NCBI GenBank assembly: GCA_002163115.1
Contig: MAAI01000090.1
Coordinates: 60,888-124,887, forward strand
Source of the DNA: Methylophaga sp. 41_12_T18
Lineage (GTDB): Bacteria > Pseudomonadota > Gammaproteobacteria > Nitrosococcales > Methylophagaceae
DNA: 64,000 bases
Reading direction: 5' to 3'
Shown here: piece after piece, positions 9,796-18,455 of the stretch
Position numbering within the stretch: position 1 is the first letter of the stretch
Layout of the letters: each line of letters begins with the position of its first letter
Notes under the pieces: model-generated
The model's input: the letters and a program-made list of their open reading frames with translations, nothing else
What the model was told of the DNA's origin: nothing
Database searches by the model: none
Position numbers and translations under genes: made by a program

Positions 9796-12456
9796 ATGAC
9801 TGCACCATCAACTACGCCTAAAGAAACCTTTTTAGCTGACTATACTCATCCTGATTTTTTAGTCGAAAAAGTGTCCTTACAATTTGAACTGGATGCCTCG
9901 GAAACACGGGTAATCAGTACATTAGCAATGCGTAAGAATCCAGCTGGAACCGGTGAGCACTGTGTTCTAGATGGTGATGAGCTGAGCTTGGAATCAGTCA
10001 AAATAGATGGCCGATTATTACCTGGTAATGAGTATCAACGCAGCGATAAATCATTATTAATATCCGCTGTGCCGGATCAGTTTGAGTTGGAAATAATTAC
10101 CATCATTCATCCCGATCAAAATACGGCTTTAGAAGGCTTATATCACTCAGGCAACTTGTTATGTACTCAGTGTGAAGCACAAGGCTTTAGACGCATCACT
10201 TATTACCCTGATCGTCCTGATGTGATGGCTGTATTTACCGTATCTCTGGTGGCTGACAAAGCACAGTGGCCTATTATGTTGTCGAACGGCAATATGCAAG
10301 ATCAAGGCACCTTTGATGATGGCCGTCATTGGGTACGTTGGCATGACCCTCATCCAAAGCCGAGTTATTTGTTTGCTTTAGTTGCCGGTGATTTACATTG
10401 TCAGCAAGATGAATTTATTACTCAGTCAGGTCGTGAAGTCACTCTGGAAATCTTCGTTGATCACGAAAATAGTCATAAGTGTGATCATGCCTTGAACTCA
10501 TTGAAGCAATCAATGAAATGGGATGAAGAAACCTACGGCCGTGAATACGATTTAGATATCTTTATGATTGTGGCTGTAAATGATTTCAATATGGGCGCAA
10601 TGGAAAATAAAGGCCTCAACATATTCAATTCAGCTTGTGTTTTAGCAAGCCCTGAAACGGCTACGGATCGCGATTATTACACTATTCAAAGCATTGTCGG
10701 TCATGAATACTTCCATAACTGGTCTGGTAACCGTGTTACCTGTCGTGATTGGTTTCAATTGAGTTTGAAGGAAGGCTTTACCGTACTGCGAGATCAGACT
10801 TTTAGTGCCGATATGCATTCAGCAGCAGTCCAACGTATTGATGATGTTAACCAACTTCGTAGCATGCAGTTTGCCGAAGATGCTGGCCCTATGGCTCATC
10901 CTGTGAGACCGGCTTCATTTATCGAGATCAGTAACTTCTATACAGTCACGATTTATGAAAAAGGCGCTGAAGTTGTTGGCATGATTAAAACCATAGTCGG
11001 TGACGAAGGCTTTAGAAAAGGAACGGATCTTTACTTTGATCGTCATGATGGTCAAGCAGTGACCACCGATGATTTTGTTACTGCTATTGAAGATGCTAAT
11101 GAGATTAAATTAACGCAATTTAAACGTTGGTATTCACAAGCGGGTACACCAGAAGTAGTGGCTACTGGCGACTATGATGCAGCTCAGCAAACATATACGT
11201 TAACGTTACAGCAATCGTGTCCTGCTACACCGGGTCAAGACTCTAAACAAGCTTTCCACATTCCTGTGGCGATGGGCTTGTTAGATGAGCAAGGTCAGTC
11301 ATTGCCATTGCAGCTCCAAGGTGAGGCTGAAGCGATAGCGGCTGCAACACGGGTGGTATCACTGACAGAAACAGAACAAACATATATATTTATTAATGTG
11401 AAAGCAGAGCCTATTCCATCATTATTACGTGGTTTCTCAGCGCCCGTTAAGTTGAAATATCAACGTCGCAATGCTGAGTTGGCGTTTTTAATGGCTAATG
11501 ATGTAGATAGCTTTAACCGTTGGGATGCTGGCCAACAGTTGTATATCTCTATTTTGTTGGATCTTGTTCGAGCAAAGAAAAACGGTGAAAAATTAACCGT
11601 TCCAACGATATTAGTTGAACAAATAAAAGCGGTATTAGCAGATACTAATAACGATCCGGCTTTAGTGGCTAAGATGTTGGCTATTCCAACCGAAAATTAC
11701 TTAGCAGCTCAATTAGAGGTGGCTGATGTTGATGCTATTCATAGTGCCCGTGAGTTTATGAAAAACACATTGGCGACTGAGTTGAAAGCACAGTTTGAAA
11801 CCTTATATCAACAATTTAACCAGCAAATAGATTATCAATTCAATGCTGAAGATATGGCCAAACGTAGCTTGAAAAATACTTGCTTAGCCTATTTGATGGC
11901 AACAGCTGATCTTGTGCAAACACAACGTTGTTTGGCACAAATGAAACAAGCCGATAATATGACCGATGCGATGGCGGGATTATCATTAATGGCCGATCAA
12001 CAAAGCGCTGATAGTGAACAAGTCCTGAATGATTTCTATGAGCAATGGCAACATGATCGCCAAGTGGTTGATAAATGGTTAACGGTGCAAGCCTTGTCAA
12101 AACAGCCTGATACTTTGTTACGAGTGAAAGAATTAATGGACCACCCATCTTTCAGCATGACCAACCCTAATAATGTACGTGCTGTAATTGGCCAGTTTTG
12201 TAGAAATAACCCCATTAACTTTCATGCAAAAGACGGCTCAGGTTATCAATTTTTAGCGGAACAAATCTTAGTATTAGATAAGCTAAATCCACAAGTAGCG
12301 TCTAGACAGTTAGGTGCGTTTAACTCTTGGCGCCAATATGATGCACAGCGCCAAGACTTGATGAAACAAGCTTTAACCAGCATTTCTGTAGAAGAAGGTT
12401 TATCACCTGATGTCTATGAAGTAGTAACAAAGTATTTGGCGGCCGATAATGTTTAA
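9796..12456 (+). CDS. pepN: Aminopeptidase N
   Basis: M1-family zinc aminopeptidase that removes N-terminal residues from peptides in the cytoplasm. The exopeptidase motif GAMEN is at residues 267-271, the zinc site HEYFH at 303-307 with the third ligand Glu326 in LKEGFT. The following domains (all-beta linker, then a long helical C-terminal domain) bring it to 886 residues, close to the E. coli protein of 870. The gene end overlaps the HIT gene start by eight bases. No signal peptide is present. Confidence 0.96.
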   Translation: MTAPSTTPKETFLADYTHPDFLVEKVSLQFELDASETRVISTLAMRKNPAGTGEHCVLDGDELSLESVKIDGRLLPGNEYQRSDKSLLISAVPDQFELEIITIIHPDQNTALEGLYHSGNLLCTQCEAQGFRRITYYPDRPDVMAVFTVSLVADKAQWPIMLSNGNMQDQGTFDDGRHWVRWHDPHPKPSYLFALVAGDLHCQQDEFITQSGREVTLEIFVDHENSHKCDHALNSLKQSMKWDEETYGREYDLDIFMIVAVNDFNMGAMENKGLNIFNSACVLASPETATDRDYYTIQSIVGHEYFHNWSGNRVTCRDWFQLSLKEGFTVLRDQTFSADMHSAAVQRIDDVNQLRSMQFAEDAGPMAHPVRPASFIEISNFYTVTIYEKGAEVVGMIKTIVGDEGFRKGTDLYFDRHDGQAVTTDDFVTAIEDANEIKLTQFKRWYSQAGTPEVVATGDYDAAQQTYTLTLQQSCPATPGQDSKQAFHIPVAMGLLDEQGQSLPLQLQGEAEAIAAATRVVSLTETEQTYIFINVKAEPIPSLLRGFSAPVKLKYQRRNAELAFLMANDVDSFNRWDAGQQLYISILLDLVRAKKNGEKLTVPTILVEQIKAVLADTNNDPALVAKMLAIPTENYLAAQLEVADVDAIHSAREFMKNTLATELKAQFETLYQQFNQQIDYQFNAEDMAKRSLKNTCLAYLMATADLVQTQRCLAQMKQADNMTDAMAGLSLMADQQSADSEQVLNDFYEQWQHDRQVVDKWLTVQALSKQPDTLLRVKELMDHPSFSMTNPNNVRAVIGQFCRNNPINFHAKDGSGYQFLAEQILVLDKLNPQVASRQLGAFNSWRQYDAQRQDLMKQALTSISVEEGLSPDVYEVVTKYLAADNV

Positions 12457-12850
12457 TTTAGATCCACGTTTAAAAAATGATACCCATTTCATCACGGCAT
12501 TTGAGCTATGTGATGTATTGTTAATGAATGACGCTCGCTATCCTTGGGTGATTTTAGTGCCGCGTATTACTGGTTTAACTGAGATTTATCAATTAACTCA
12601 GCAACAGCAACAACAGCTAACAATAGAGTCAAGTTTGGTTGCCCAAAAACTAGCGGAGCTGGTCTCGGCCGATAAAATCAACGTTGCGGCGTTAGGCAAT
12701 GTCGTTTCGCAATTGCATATTCACCATGTTGCTCGCTATCACAGTGATGCAACTTGGCCAGCGCCTGTTTGGGGAAAAGGTGATGCCATGCCATACAGTA
12801 ATGAAGAATTTAAGGCGGTTATTGCACAGCTTAATCTTGCTTTTAGTTAG
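12449..12850 (+). CDS. HIT-family nucleotide-binding protein
   Basis: A 133-residue protein of the histidine triad superfamily. The triad region reads QLHIHHVARY (residues 88-97), so the first two His of the canonical H-x-H-x-H are present (His90, His92), the third canonical position is Val94, and an extra His93 fills the gap. The DATWPAPVWG tail is typical of this gammaproteobacterial subgroup. It probably binds nucleoside phosphates; whether it hydrolyses them is uncertain given the altered triad. The start overlaps the pepN stop by eight bases, implying translational coupling. Confidence 0.85.
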   Translation: MFNLDPRLKNDTHFITAFELCDVLLMNDARYPWVILVPRITGLTEIYQLTQQQQQQLTIESSLVAQKLAELVSADKINVAALGNVVSQLHIHHVARYHSDATWPAPVWGKGDAMPYSNEEFKAVIAQLNLAFS

Positions 12851-12861
12851 AGCTAACTAAG

Positions 12862-13086
12862 GTGGCAACAACATTACGTTTTAGATTAAACATCAGTCGA
12901 GAAGAATCACTACGCTATTATCAAGGCACCGCAACCAGTGTGGTTGTACGGGCTGAAAATGGCCAACGACTTCAGTTCCCAGCAGAACATATCCGCCAGT
13001 TTATTGATCAAAAGGGTGTACAAGGTATCTTCAGTATCAGCTTTGATAACGACAACAAGCTAGTGGGCTTAAAACGCATCGGCTAA
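12862..13086 (+). CDS. DUF2835 family protein
   Basis: A 74-residue protein with a GTG start 11 bases after the HIT gene. The order RFRLNISREESLRYYQG, VVVRAENGQRLQFPAEHIRQF, GVQGIFSISFDNDNKLVGLKRI matches the conserved DUF2835 pattern (YYxG, FPA, LRxF, GxFxxxFDxxNK). It is small, without signal or membrane segment, and its function is unknown. It ends the run of closely spaced genes from dcd onwards. Confidence 0.8.
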   Translation: MATTLRFRLNISREESLRYYQGTATSVVVRAENGQRLQFPAEHIRQFIDQKGVQGIFSISFDNDNKLVGLKRIG

Positions 13087-13157
13087 TGTACAGATCGATG
13101 GTGCTTTTATAGCGAGCTCAACTTGGACCAATATTGTAATTAAATTTTAAGGGACTT

Positions 13158-14489
13158 ATGAAGCAACAGTTAACGTGTTTAGCATTATTATTAGGCTTAT
13201 TTTCAGCCCAGACATCTTCAGCGAAGGCATATGATTGTCGGCAAAATGCAATCCATGAGACTGAAGGAGCCTACGAGACCTTTAGGCCTTTTTATCTCAA
13301 AGCTTACCCTACCAGTGCTCGCTATATCAGACACCGTAGCGGTTTAGTCTTTGTTTCTGACGGAGCTTGGAATAATCGTCGTCAAACAATAACGGTAGTT
13401 CGTAAAGTAGACAATGATGGCAAACCTGAATATCAGCAAGTAGGCGATACATTTAAAACCTACATTGAACAACCGTATCTTTGCTTTAGTTTTTCTCCAT
13501 CAGGAAAAAGTTTACGGATCAGGAGTTACTTTGACGATGATGGTGCGCCATGGGATGAGGTTAAAGATATCTCAGGCTATTTACCTGAAACAATCGAGGC
13601 GATGAAAAAAGGTTTGGCTGCTAGTACAACACTTGCTGAGTTCACTCGCTTTATAGAACGTTATGAGCCATTAACGGTATTAGCTAAATCTAAAGCAATA
13701 TTGGCAGAAGCAAAGCAACGACAACATGCTTTAAACGTTGAGCTATATCAACGAGAGTTTGCCAGTGCAAGCGAACAATACAGTGTAGTGGCTCTACATA
13801 ACTATTTAACCGCCTACCCTAATAGTTCAGAAAAAATAGCTGCAGTTAATCTAACTTTTAAATTGGTAGAACAACAGCAAAATTTGGCCGGTTATCAATG
13901 GTTCATTGACCATTACCCACAAGCTAGTCAGGCTAGAACAGCACTCAAAGCTATTCATTCTCTAGCATTCGAAGATGCACAAGATATTGACAGTATCGAG
14001 GCTTACAATGATTTTATCGTTACTTATCCACTATCCAGTCAACGTGAACAAGCTGACAGCTTAGCCTATGAGTTGGAAGAAGATGAGTACTCAAATTTTT
14101 TCACAAGTGATGAAAAACTTGCCCGGGCACTTTCTATTAGAGCTAAGAAAATAAAACGCCTGGCCAATGAAACTAATAATGATGATTATTTATTGGTGGT
14201 GGCGAGAATGACTCGTTTATTGGAAGATAAGTTTCCTGCTGAAAAACCGACTGAGCGTCACTTAGAAAATGAAGAGATTGTATCGGTGTTGAGGAACGTG
14301 TCTTCACAACTGCGTAATATCAATCGTGCGGTTAATAAAATCGCCGATAATACAGCTGACTTATCATCAATCTTATCGTCACAAAGTAATATGATGAACG
14401 CTCATTTTTCTGAAGCAGCACAAGATAGAGATATGGCGGCCAAATATACTGAGTCTCACCGTTTCTGGGAACGTTATATGGAAAAGTAA
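13158..14489 (+). CDS. Secreted or periplasmic helical-repeat protein, unknown
   Basis: A 443-residue protein with a signal peptide (MKQQLTCLALLLGLFSAQ, likely cleavage near residue 22). Residues 25-140 form a compact, aromatic- and Arg-rich beta-looking domain. Residues about 155-310 carry irregular helical repeats with motifs such as NYLTAYPNS, WFIDHYPQAS and DFIVTYPLSS, the spacing of degenerate TPR/Sel1-like repeats in which each repeat ends with Y-P. The last 80 residues predict as a coiled coil (SQLRNINRAVNKIADNTADL). RBS GGGACTT precedes the ATG. No catalytic motif seen; I do not recognise the family. A strong bidirectional terminator follows. Confidence 0.75.
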   Translation: MKQQLTCLALLLGLFSAQTSSAKAYDCRQNAIHETEGAYETFRPFYLKAYPTSARYIRHRSGLVFVSDGAWNNRRQTITVVRKVDNDGKPEYQQVGDTFKTYIEQPYLCFSFSPSGKSLRIRSYFDDDGAPWDEVKDISGYLPETIEAMKKGLAASTTLAEFTRFIERYEPLTVLAKSKAILAEAKQRQHALNVELYQREFASASEQYSVVALHNYLTAYPNSSEKIAAVNLTFKLVEQQQNLAGYQWFIDHYPQASQARTALKAIHSLAFEDAQDIDSIEAYNDFIVTYPLSSQREQADSLAYELEEDEYSNFFTSDEKLARALSIRAKKIKRLANETNNDDYLLVVARMTRLLEDKFPAEKPTERHLENEEIVSVLRNVSSQLRNINRAVNKIADNTADLSSILSSQSNMMNAHFSEAAQDRDMAAKYTESHRFWERYMEK

Positions 14490-14522
14490 GTAGTGAAGTA
14501 ATAGGGTTTTAATATCACGATT

Positions 14523-14550
14523 AAAAAAGCCGGCTAATGCCGGCTTTTTT
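14523..14550. terminator. Bidirectional rho-independent terminator
   Basis: Perfect 12-bp inverted repeat, AAAAAAGCCGGC and GCCGGCTTTTTT, around a TAAT loop, with A and T runs on both sides. It sits between the convergent genes ending at 14489 (+) and 14570 (-) and can serve both. Confidence 0.93.
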
Positions 14551-14569
14551 GTTATTGCTGATAGTTGAT

Positions 14570-16495
14570 TTATTTAATAGCTAAGGGGACTAATTTTCCT
14601 GCTTTCATATCAGGCATTAGAATTGATTTACCATCCACCGATAGAGCAATGTCTGCTGCTGATTGATGACCATGTGTAATCAATTGTGGTGTTGCTTTGG
14701 CATCAGTGAGTTGCCAAACCTTACCGTTAGCCCAGTCACTGATATATAGCAAACCATCACTATCACGCACCAGACCATCGGCACCGCCAAAGCCACTGTT
14801 TAAGTGGATTAGTTGAACTTCTGGCGCCAGCGTAAGTTGAAATAAATCACCAGTACCAAAATCAGCGACTAATAATTTATTAGGGCCATCCATTAATAAG
14901 CCATTCGGACGTTTAATACCTGATAATTCACCAAACACTTCTGTTATTTGACCGTCAGTCGCTATTTTATAGATAGCACCATATTTGCCATTATCATCAC
15001 CACTATCAGAGATATAAACATTGCCGTTGCCGTCAATTTCAATATCATTTAAAAATACTGCTTTGCTCGGGAAGTCATTGGCATTAGCAATAATCGTTTT
15101 GTCACCATTTAAGTCAATGCGGATCACTTGATTAACATCAGCGACATAAAGTTGATTATTGAATAAATCCATACCTTTGGGATCATTTAATCCATCGGTC
15201 AACGTTTGACGGCTGCCATCAGGGTTTACTTGGGTGACTTTGCCATCACCGTTGGTGCCGAAACCACCAATCTCAGTAATAAAAACTCGACCATCGGGGT
15301 GACTAATCACTGATTCAGGCATGGATAATTCAGTTAAGGTGCCAGTATTAGTGATAGATGTTTTTTGTTCGCCATAACTAATCCGGTAAATGACATCGTT
15401 ATAGTCATCTGATACTAATAAGGAGCCATCGGGCATTTGTAATACATCTGTTGGCCGGCCCCACATTTCACCATTATTTAGCCAACCATCAATGAATATT
15501 TCATGGCCACTGACACTGTTATTTTGATCAAAAGTCACTCTAATCAGCTGATAGCCAACAGGTGAATTACGGTTCCATGAGCCATGTTGAGCAATGATGG
15601 CATCATGTTGATATTCGCTTGGAAATTGCTGGCCAGTATAAAACTTAAAACCTAAGTTGGCAGAGTGGGCTTGCAGCTCAAGCTCTGGGTATGTGACTTG
15701 CTGATCTGGTTGTTTATTCTGCCAATCTTGATGACGTTCTTTACCGCCGGCATAAAATGGAAAGCCAAAATGCATATCTGCTTTAGGGGCAGCATTTAGT
15801 TCGCCATGAGGAATATCATCACCCATCATGTCGACACCATTATCGGTGAAGTAGAGTGTGCCAGTATTGGGTTGGAAATCCATACCTACTGAGTTACGTA
15901 TACCTTTAGCAAAAGTCTCAACCTCACTACCATCGGCATTCATACGAATAATAGAAGCTTCAATACCTTCAGGGGCACAAATGTTACATGGCGCACCGAC
16001 AGTGACATAAAGCTTTTCGTCAGGGCCAAACGTTAAGTAACGCCAGCCATGGTGAAATTTATCAGGTAGTGAGTCATAGATAACTTCACGCATTTGTTTG
16101 AATGGCAGTTTTAAGTCGAAGTCAGGTGCTGCATAGCGAGTAATACGATTTTGCTCAGCAACATACAAATAACCATCGTGCATGGCGACACCATTGGCGA
16201 CATTCATATCATCCATCATGGTGACAATATAATCAGCCGTATGATCTTTATTCTTATCAACCACGGCATAAACACTATTGTCTCGTGTGCCAACGAATAC
16301 TGTACCGGTCGTGCCCAAAGTCATTTGTCTTGCACCAGGCACTTCAGCGTAAATATCAATTGCAAAGCCAGCGGGAAGGTTAAGCTTAGATAGATTGGCG
16401 CGAACGTCATCTACATCAGCAAATGCGCTATAAGAGCCCATGCTTAGCATGGTTGCCATTACAGTACTGTATATAGGGCTAAACTTGTTTTTCAT
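14570..16495 (-). CDS. Periplasmic PQQ-dependent sugar (sorbosone) dehydrogenase-like protein with two propellers
   Basis: A 641-residue exported protein (signal peptide MKNKFSPIYSTVMATMLSMG..., cleavage near residue 26). The first about 375 residues resemble the L-sorbosone/soluble glucose dehydrogenase beta-propeller family: PAGFAIDIYAEVPGARQM, HHGWRYLTFGPDEKLYVTVG, GIRNSVGMDFQP, HGSWNRNSPVGY and GRPTDVLQMPDGSLLVSDD appear in order. Residues about 376-641 form a second NHL/SMP-30-like propeller with repeated PDG, NDIEIDGNGNVYISD and GLVRDSDGLLYISDW strands. Whether PQQ is bound and which substrate is oxidised cannot be told. AAGGA lies at good distance from the ATG. It faces the AraC regulator gene, which probably controls it. 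Confidence 0.8.
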   Translation of the reverse strand: MKNKFSPIYSTVMATMLSMGSYSAFADVDDVRANLSKLNLPAGFAIDIYAEVPGARQMTLGTTGTVFVGTRDNSVYAVVDKNKDHTADYIVTMMDDMNVANGVAMHDGYLYVAEQNRITRYAAPDFDLKLPFKQMREVIYDSLPDKFHHGWRYLTFGPDEKLYVTVGAPCNICAPEGIEASIIRMNADGSEVETFAKGIRNSVGMDFQPNTGTLYFTDNGVDMMGDDIPHGELNAAPKADMHFGFPFYAGGKERHQDWQNKQPDQQVTYPELELQAHSANLGFKFYTGQQFPSEYQHDAIIAQHGSWNRNSPVGYQLIRVTFDQNNSVSGHEIFIDGWLNNGEMWGRPTDVLQMPDGSLLVSDDYNDVIYRISYGEQKTSITNTGTLTELSMPESVISHPDGRVFITEIGGFGTNGDGKVTQVNPDGSRQTLTDGLNDPKGMDLFNNQLYVADVNQVIRIDLNGDKTIIANANDFPSKAVFLNDIEIDGNGNVYISDSGDDNGKYGAIYKIATDGQITEVFGELSGIKRPNGLLMDGPNKLLVADFGTGDLFQLTLAPEVQLIHLNSGFGGADGLVRDSDGLLYISDWANGKVWQLTDAKATPQLITHGHQSAADIALSVDGKSILMPDMKAGKLVPLAIK

Positions 16496-16578
16496 ATTGA
16501 GTTCCTTGTGAGCTTATGTAGGAATAGGTATTTTAATGATGAAACAGTCTAGTCTTGAGCTACTGCAGAATGAAGACC

Positions 16579-16654
16579 TAATACTCTTTTTGTATTGCCT
16601 AAAACTATGGGGTAAAAGTTTATTGGGCATAATACTAGCTATATTGTTGCCTAA
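16579..16654 (+). promoter_or_regulatory. Candidate tandem operator for the AraC-type regulator
   Basis: In the 207-bp divergent region two copies of TAATACT followed by TTGCCTAA occur in the same orientation: 16579-16602 with a 9-base gap and 16630-16654 with a 10-base gap. The starts lie 51 bp apart, close to five helical turns. Two-part direct repeats of this size are what AraC-family dimers bind. The assignment is inference from position and pattern. Confidence 0.45.
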
Positions 16655-16702
16655 TAATTTAATCTACACCATAATTTAGCTATTAGTTTAAGAGTGCTTA
16701 AC

Positions 16703-17611
16703 ATGATTTCTATATTAACTAAGCTCGCACAAACCCAAGGTTTTAGTTTGACCCATATCGATGGGGTAAAGTTGTTTCGGCAAGACCATTCATCAGCTAG
16801 AAGACCGGTACTGTATGAACCAAGTATTGTTATCGTCTGCCAAGGTCGAAAGATTGGTTACTTAGGAAAAGATACATTTCATTATGGCGCTCAACAGTTT
16901 TTAGTCCTCTCTGTGCCATTACCATTTGAAAGTGAAACCATAGCAACAGCCGAAGAGCCTTTTTTTGCGATTGTTATTCGACTAGATCTTAATATTATCA
17001 GTGAACTTCTATTAGCGCTTGATTGCACACAAACTGCAACTTTGTCACCGCCGAAAGCCATCGTCTCTACGCAAATGAACGCTAATATGCTCAATGCGGT
17101 TGATCGGTTACTCACTACTTTAGAGTCAGAGGAAGATAGTGCCATTATCGGTGCATCGATCGTTCGTGAGATTCACTATCGGGTATTAAATAGTAATCAA
17201 TGCTCTGCAGTGCGTTCAGCACTATCAAATCAAAATAATGTAGGAAAAATTGGTAAAGCATTGCACCTCATACATGGTGAGTTTGCCAGTGATATCAATG
17301 TGAATATTTTAGCGGAACAAGCGGGGATGAGTGTTGCAGCTTTTCACGCTAGTTTTAAGGCTGTCACCACCACATCACCAATGCAATATTTGAAAAAAAC
17401 ACGGCTGCATAAGGCACGTTTATTATTGATTCAAGATGGAGGTACTGCTTCTGCTACAGCTGCAAAAGTAGGCTATGAAAGCAGCTCGCAATTTAGCCGT
17501 GAATATAAACGTCTTTTTGGTCGTAGCCCGATTGATGATGTTAATGAAATGAAGCAATCCCAAAGTGAATTGCCCGTGGACCCAACATCTAAGTATGTCA
17601 TTGCCCAGTAG
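16703..17611 (+). CDS. AraC-family transcriptional regulator
   Basis: DNA-binding regulator of 302 residues. The N-terminal half matches the AraC_N (PF06719) type cupin domain: EPSIVIVCQGRKIGYLG, FLVLSVPLPFESET. The C-terminal 100 residues hold the two helix-turn-helix motifs, the first in ILAEQAGMSVAAFHASFKAV and the second in ATAAKVGYESSSQFSREYKR, followed by FGRSP. I chose the ATG at 16703; a GTG at 16694 is possible. It is divergent from the propeller dehydrogenase, the usual arrangement for a dedicated activator of an oxidoreductase gene. The signal it senses is unknown. Confidence 0.9.
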   Translation: MISILTKLAQTQGFSLTHIDGVKLFRQDHSSARRPVLYEPSIVIVCQGRKIGYLGKDTFHYGAQQFLVLSVPLPFESETIATAEEPFFAIVIRLDLNIISELLLALDCTQTATLSPPKAIVSTQMNANMLNAVDRLLTTLESEEDSAIIGASIVREIHYRVLNSNQCSAVRSALSNQNNVGKIGKALHLIHGEFASDINVNILAEQAGMSVAAFHASFKAVTTTSPMQYLKKTRLHKARLLLIQDGGTASATAAKVGYESSSQFSREYKRLFGRSPIDDVNEMKQSQSELPVDPTSKYVIAQ

Positions 17612-17651
17612 GTAGAGATGACTTTCGATGATGTTTATAAGGTGGCTTGAG

Positions 17652-17900
17652 TTATTGGATGAACTCTACATAGAGGAAATAAACAACTGCAGCCAATATC
17701 ACTAACTTTATCAATCCACTTGTTGAATTGTTTCTTTCAACGGATGCGTTAGGGGATGGATGTGCTGCACTGTACTCATCAATGATTTGTTTGGCTTCTT
17801 TTAGACCAATGCTTCTTTGCTCACGTAATAGTTTAATAGCTTCTATTTTTCTACCTTTATCTAAAGCCACTAATACTTCTGGTTCAAGCTCTGTTGTCAT
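17652..17900 (-). CDS. Membrane protein with ribosomal L7/L12 C-terminal-like domain
   Basis: An 82-residue protein. Residues 1-45 (EVLVALDKGRKIEAIKLLREQRSIGLKEAKQIIDEY) match the helix-turn pattern of the ribosomal L7/L12 C-terminal domain, in which VKxxRxxTGLGLKEAK is the hallmark. A Ser/Asn/Pro linker follows and then a single C-terminal membrane segment (LIKLVILAAVVYFLYVEFI), making it a tail-anchored protein with the L7/L12-like domain in the cytoplasm. Such short proteins occur in many proteobacteria without assigned function. It lies 12 bases after the RDD gene on the same strand. Confidence 0.78.
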   Translation of the reverse strand: MTTELEPEVLVALDKGRKIEAIKLLREQRSIGLKEAKQIIDEYSAAHPSPNASVERNNSTSGLIKLVILAAVVYFLYVEFIQ

Positions 17901-17912
17901 TAATATTTGTCC

Positions 17913-18413
17913 TTATGAAAGACGTGACAATGGTTTGTTTGTAGCGTTTTTATCAAAATGTAACCGGCTAGCGGAATAACTATCTAACCAAGTACTTTTG
18001 TCTTTTCCTAGCCATTGCCACCAATAGCCCATACCGAGAGGTAGCCATGCAACAATTCCAACAGTAAAGCGAATGATGGCTTGTTGCCAGCTGATGTCAT
18101 GTTGCTGTTGAGATATTAAGTGAACTTTCCAAGCGCGCATGCCTAAGGTTTGGCCACCGTGCGTCCAAAACCAACCATAAAAAAAGCAACTTACCGCGAG
18201 CAAGTAAGCAATAAAAAAAGGATTTCCTTCGCTAATTGCTTGTCCCGAATTAGCCGCAACAGCTAGCAGAGAGGCAAGCAATAAAACGGATAGCAATAAG
18301 AGTGCGTCATAGACCATAATCGCTAGGTGGCGAAAGACAGAAGGTCGGCAGATATTGTTGTCAGTGTCGGTCATCAAACTTGTCACAAATAAATTGGGCT
18401 GAGGTAGTGACAT
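17913..18413 (-). CDS. RDD-family membrane protein
   Basis: A 166-residue inner-membrane protein with the RDD layout: a first segment after FRHLAIMVYDALLLLSVLLLA (Arg and Asp as in the family name), a second around AYLLAVSCFFYGWFWTHGGQTLGMRAWKV (the GQTLGKR-like motif) and a third with QQAIIRFTVGIVAWLPLGMGYWW, then DKSTWLDSYSASRL (the W.D..S.TRvV-like end). Function is unknown for most members. Start: ATG at 18413, or an ATG at 18374; neither has a strong ribosome binding site. It is divergent from purL with 42 bases between start codons and probably co-transcribed with the L7/L12-like gene. Confidence 0.85.
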   Translation of the reverse strand: MSLPQPNLFVTSLMTDTDNNICRPSVFRHLAIMVYDALLLLSVLLLASLLAVAANSGQAISEGNPFFIAYLLAVSCFFYGWFWTHGGQTLGMRAWKVHLISQQQHDISWQQAIIRFTVGIVAWLPLGMGYWWQWLGKDKSTWLDSYSASRLHFDKNATNKPLSRLS

Positions 18414-18455
18414 AAAGTATCATTAACGCTTTAAATATTGTTAATTGGGATCAGC

